Shown here: piece after piece, positions 43,571 through 44,871 of the stretch | How positions within the stretch are numbered: position 1 is the first letter of the stretch | How the letters are laid out: every line of letters begins with the position of its first letter | NCBI GenBank assembly: GCA_009377525.1 | Contig: WHTW01000053.1 | Location: forward strand, 1 to 44,871 | Source of the DNA: Rhodospirillales bacterium | GTDB taxonomy: Bacteria > Pseudomonadota > Alphaproteobacteria > Reyranellales > Reyranellaceae | Direction of reading: 5' to 3' | Length of the DNA stretch: 44,871 bases | Made by a program: the position numbers and the translations under genes | Notes under the pieces: generated by a model | Told to the model about the DNA's origin: nothing | Database searches by the model: none | What the model saw: only the letters and a program-made list of their open reading frames with translations

Positions 43571-44439
43571 TCCGTCAGCCCCTGTTGATGCTGTCGGTCC
43601 TGGTTCTCGCCGCCTGCGGTGGCGGTGGGCCGGTCGACACCGGTCCGCCGCCCGACGTCAAGCTCGACCAGGCCAACAAGGCCGGGACGCAGGCCTTGTC
43701 GATGGACCTGCCGAGCCTCGCCGTGCGCCAGTACAAGGTGGCGCTTTCGCGCGCCTACGAGCGCGACGATGCCGGCGCCATCGGCGACGTCGCCTACAAT
43801 CTGGCGCTCGCGCAGATGAAGGCGGGCGACCCCAAGGGCGCCGTCGCCACGGCGCGCGAGGCGCGGGCCGAGCTCGACCGGCGGCGCGCTGCGGTGCCGC
43901 CGGAGCTGATCCTGGTGCAGGCCGCTGCCTCCTATCGCAGCGGCGATCTCAGCGCCTCAGCCGGCGCCGCCCAGGAGGTGCTCGACCGCGGCGCCAAGGA
44001 CCCGGACGTCGTGCGGCGCGCCTGGTTCATCCGTGGTCTGGTCGCAGCCGATCGCAGCGACGCCGCGGGTCTCGCCCAGTCGATCGCCGCCCTTGCCGCC
44101 CTTCCGCCGTCCAAGCAGGCAGACCTCGAAGCCGACCGCCAGGAGCTGCAGGGCCGCGCCGCCTTGCTCGCCAGCGACCCCGCCGGGGCGCTGACCCTGT
44201 TCGAGCAATCCGCCACCAACCGCCAACAGGCGCTCGACTACCGCGGCATGGCGCGGGCATTGTCGCGGGCGGGCGATGCGGCCTTGCGATCCGGCCGCGC
44301 CGCCGATGCCGCCGATCTCTTTCTGCGCGCCGGGCGAAGCGCCCTGCTGCAGGGGGACACGGCGGCGGCCGCTCCGTTGCTGAAGCGTGCCGAGGAGTTG
44401 GGCAAGCAGACCGGACAGACCGCATCGTCGACGAGGTGA
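43567..44439 (+). CDS. TPR-like periplasmic lipoprotein of the MCE operon
   Basis: The 290-residue protein from GTG 43567 starts with a lipoprotein signal (LLMLSVLVLAAC, lipobox LAAC, acylated Cys17). The rest is alanine-rich helical repeats resembling TPR: DVAYNLALAQMKAGDPKGAV, LILVQAAASYRSGDLSASAG, ARALSRAGDAALRSGRAADA. MCE operons often end with an auxiliary outer-membrane lipoprotein; this one has a TPR rather than an ABC-type-aux fold. The stop at 44439 may be early: another frame continues with RIVDEVTRLRKMAADRTTKS to 44482, suggesting a frameshift in the last 25 bases. Confidence 0.85.
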   Translation: MIRQPLLMLSVLVLAACGGGGPVDTGPPPDVKLDQANKAGTQALSMDLPSLAVRQYKVALSRAYERDDAGAIGDVAYNLALAQMKAGDPKGAVATAREARAELDRRRAAVPPELILVQAAASYRSGDLSASAGAAQEVLDRGAKDPDVVRRAWFIRGLVAADRSDAAGLAQSIAALAALPPSKQADLEADRQELQGRAALLASDPAGALTLFEQSATNRQQALDYRGMARALSRAGDAALRSGRAADAADLFLRAGRSALLQGDTAAAAPLLKRAEELGKQTGQTASSTR

Positions 44440-44512
44440 CGCGGCTGCGCAAGATGGCGGCCGACCGGACGACGAAGTCGTAAACGGCAGCGGACGAAGA
44501 CGCCGTTCCAGT

Positions 44513-44871
44513 CTAGCCGAGACCGGCAACGGCCAGACGCCCCGCCTCGGCGATGACCGTGTTGCGGGCGTCGTCCGGGATCGTCGACCCCGTGTAGTAG
44601 GCCGCGATCAGGATCGGCGCTCGGCCGGGCGGAAAGGCGATGGCGACGTCGTTGGCGGTTCCATTGCCGCCGGTGCCGGTCTTGTCGCCGACGCGCCAGT
44701 CCGCCGGCAGGCCGGCGCGCAGGCGGCGAGCTCCCGTCTTGCTGGCGAGCAACCAGCCGATCAGGCGGTCGCGCGATGCGGCCGACAGTGCATCACCTAT
44801 GAGCAGGCGCTGCATCGCGCCCAGCATGGCGGCAGGCGCCGTGGTGTCGCGCGGATCGCCGGGTTTGGCCT
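44513..44871 (-). CDS. bla: Class A beta-lactamase, C-terminal part (runs off the right edge)
   Basis: The last 119 codons of a minus-strand gene are present. From the edge it reads AKPGDPRDTTAPAAMLGAMQ, the conserved PGDxRDTTxP helix start; then the third class A motif GDKTGTG (Lys-Thr-Gly) and NDVAIAFPPGRAPILIAAYY. The Ser-x-x-Lys and SDN segments lie outside the window. The family hydrolyses beta-lactams in the periplasm. The end, GRLAVAGLG, is a normal terminus. It is convergent with the MCE operon. Confidence 0.9.
   Translation of the reverse strand, partial: AKPGDPRDTTAPAAMLGAMQRLLIGDALSAASRDRLIGWLLASKTGARRLRAGLPADWRVGDKTGTGGNGTANDVAIAFPPGRAPILIAAYYTGSTIPDDARNTVIAEAGRLAVAGLG

Overview
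The window is a GC-rich (codon third positions strongly G/C), densely coding chromosomal segment from what is most likely an alphaproteobacterium. The inference rests on the gene families present (ATC hydrolases, TauD dioxygenases, nu-class GST, CoxL-like oxidoreductase, MCE lipid transport, DUF2293, DUF3175, BON) and on the abundant intergenic palindromes typical of that class. A Rhodospirillales/Reyranella-like or rhizobial soil bacterium would fit, but I cannot place it more precisely. No rRNA, tRNA or CRISPR array is visible.

Layout. 1-959: the end of an IS3-family element with a frameshifted orfB. 960-1560: first copy of a dispersed mosaic repeat. 1565-4858: dioxygenase, iron alcohol dehydrogenase and SDR operon, with a divergent GNAT gene. 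4870-5450: second repeat copy. 5454-8278: two ATC hydrolases facing a short LysR gene and a second TauD-type dioxygenase. 8415-12956: a LysR regulator divergent from a fused CydDC-like double ABC exporter whose linker contains a perfect 52-bp palindrome in frame. 13108-18369: VOC protein, a probable selenocysteine-containing glutaredoxin-DinB fusion (in-frame TGA exactly at the first position of the CxxC site), SIS isomerase, degenerate M28-like protein, stress-type membrane proteins, AI-2E permease. 18534-20779: hydrolase and small stress/hypothetical proteins. 20827-24147: MarR, amidohydrolase, thiolase-like and DUF35 catabolic cluster. 24283-27490: SRPBCC-ArsR pair, a cupin-like protein, a secreted hydrolase and a proline-rich repeat protein. 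27550-28110: third repeat copy. 28127-34420: broken M20 amidase, EamA exporter, lone CoxL-like subunit, GST, exported carbonic anhydrase. 34462-37303: two divergent MFS transporters. 37305-37855: fourth repeat copy. 37856-38584: DUF2293. 38675-44439: a tightly overlapping five-gene MCE/Mla-type operon. 44513-44871: the C-terminal part of a class A beta-lactamase.

Three things stand out. First, the candidate selenoprotein at 13585-14337. Second, the MCE operon, which is headed by a Cache-GAF receptor with a degenerate class III cyclase domain and whose ABC ATPase subunit has lost the Walker A, signature, Walker B glutamate and H-switch, so it looks like a receptor-controlled MCE transporter built on a pseudo-ATPase. 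Third, the four-copy mosaic repeat: each copy carries a sigma70-like promoter followed at a fixed distance by ATGCATCG and, further on, degenerate 9-bp tandem repeats; a similar promoter module drives a nearby real gene. Three other genes in the window carry single disruptions (IS3 orfB, DUF3175, M20 amidase). This leaves open either local decay or consensus errors and is a caution for the selenocysteine reading.
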